Notes under the pieces: model-generated | What the model saw: the letters and a program-made list of their open reading frames with translations, nothing else | What the model was told of the DNA's origin: nothing | Database searches by the model: none | Made by a program: the position numbers and the translations under genes | In this document: one piece after another, positions 6,299 to 6,527 of the stretch | How positions within the stretch are numbered: position 1 is the first letter of the stretch | How the letters are laid out: each line of letters starts with the position of its first letter | DNA from: W11650 sp963545585 | GTDB lineage: Bacteria; Bacillota; Clostridia; Lachnospirales; Vallitaleaceae | Direction of reading: 5' to 3' | Length of the DNA: 6,527 nt | NCBI GenBank assembly: GCA_963545585.1 | Contig: CAUUKX010000109.1 | Location: forward strand, 1 to 6,527

Positions 6299-6377
6299 AT
6301 ACTTTTTTGTTCACCTCTTCCCTTTTCACTCTTCCCTTTTCACTTTTAAAACAATGTTCTCCCATAAACACAACTCC

Positions 6378-6406
6378 AGTATAGCATATTTCCGGACACG
6401 CCGCAA
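6378..6406 (-). promoter_or_regulatory. Second sigma-A-type promoter distal to rpmE2 (extended -10)
   Basis: The minus strand reads TTGCGG (6401-6406), 17 bases, TATACT (6378-6383), with TGC just before the -10. The -35 is weak (3 of 6), but the extended -10 is the same as in the proximal promoter and the spacing is identical. It follows the stop of the upstream partial gene and would produce an rpmE2 transcript with a leader of about 165 bases. Confidence 0.5.
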
Positions 6407-6426
6407 ATGATTTTTTTGCTTTCTGT

Positions 6427-6527
6427 TTACTCCTGAAATACGTCTTTAATCGCTGATTCCAGTTCATGAACCTCGGTAAAATATTTTTCATACCAGAGCA
6501 GGAACATATATACTGTCCAAATCTTGC
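6427..6527 (-). CDS. C-terminal end of an unidentified protein, possibly asparagine synthase-like (partial)
   Basis: An open frame enters from the high-coordinate edge and ends at TAA (6427-6429). It encodes 32 complete residues, beginning KIWTVYMFLLWYEKYF and ending KDVFQE; two further bases at the edge belong to the preceding codon. The aromatic IW...LLWYEKYF pattern resembles the closing helix of glutamine-hydrolysing asparagine synthases, which commonly end with an aromatic FELW-like helix, but 32 residues are too few for a firm call. The competing frame in this stretch (start near 6491, running to 6276) overlaps the promoters and repeats and looks less protein-like. No intrinsic terminator follows before the distal rpmE2 promoter, so read-through into rpmE2 is possible. 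Confidence 0.5.
   Translation of the reverse strand, partial: KIWTVYMFLLWYEKYFTEVHELESAIKDVFQE

Larger units (their letters stand above)
6211..6355. repeat. Repeated leader elements upstream of rpmE2
   Basis: Three repeats occur in this leader. TCTTCCCTTTTCAC is present as two perfect adjacent copies (6316-6329, 6330-6343). The 19-base block 6310-6328 matches the rpmE2 ribosome-binding-site region 6211-6229 at 18 of 19 positions. TTTTAAAACAAT occurs at 6281-6292 and 6344-6355. On the transcribed strand the blocks read GTGAAAAGGGAAGAG, resembling ribosome binding sites. Together with the two similar promoters this suggests that the promoter-to-ribosome-binding-site module was duplicated in tandem. 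Confidence 0.7.

Noticed and set aside
6405..6421. GCAAA...TTTGC hairpin as a terminator for the partial upstream gene
   Set aside because: The stem is only five bases, AT-rich, has no T-tract after it, and overlaps the distal promoter -35.
6276..6491. 71-codon minus-strand frame starting MKNILPRF
   Set aside because: It overlaps the partial upstream gene in another frame and then runs through both promoter elements and the tandem repeats. Only its last 12 codons are considered, as a possible leader peptide.

Overview
The window looks like a chromosomal segment of a motile, low-to-mid-GC Bacillota, most likely a Clostridia-type bacterium. The evidence is strong AAGGAGG-type ribosome binding sites with some GTG starts, intrinsic terminators, a dCache-type chemoreceptor ending in NRFRIR, a zinc-independent (type B) ribosomal protein L31, and two promoter-like sites for the motility sigma factor (sigma-D/FliA). 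Every credible gene is on the minus strand, so transcription runs from high to low coordinates.

In transcription order: (1) 6527-6427 is the last 32 codons of a gene entering from outside, perhaps an asparagine-synthase-type protein. (2) 6426-6207 is a compact leader with two sigma-A-like extended -10 promoters and a set of repeated purine-rich ribosome-binding-site-like sequences. It looks like a decayed tandem duplication of the rpmE2 control region. (3) rpmE2 (6206-5955) encodes cysteine-free L31 and is followed by an intrinsic terminator (5926-5895). (4) After a 222-base intergenic region (which includes that terminator) comes a 683-residue methyl-accepting chemotaxis protein (5732-3681, GTG start). 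(5) A small nitroreductase-family flavoprotein (3645-3130) begins 35 bases after it and ends in an intrinsic terminator (3116-3081). (6) A sigma-D-like promoter (3047-3020) precedes a 937-residue helical protein (2938-125), whose last ~160 residues resemble the C-terminal domain of the flagellar hook-length control protein FliK. (7) At 86-59 lies a near-perfect sigma-D promoter, followed by a strong ribosome binding site (16-9). The gene it serves starts at or just beyond the low-coordinate edge.

Regions 1-3 are housekeeping. Regions 4-7 make a motility and chemotaxis neighbourhood: a receptor, a giant FliK-like candidate ruler, and a sigma-D-driven gene just outside the window. The most noteworthy items are the FliK-like protein with internal helical repeats, the two sigma-D-like sites with identical spacing (one overlapping a perfect inverted repeat), and the duplicated rpmE2 leader. 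I see no mobile element, CRISPR array, tRNA or rRNA.
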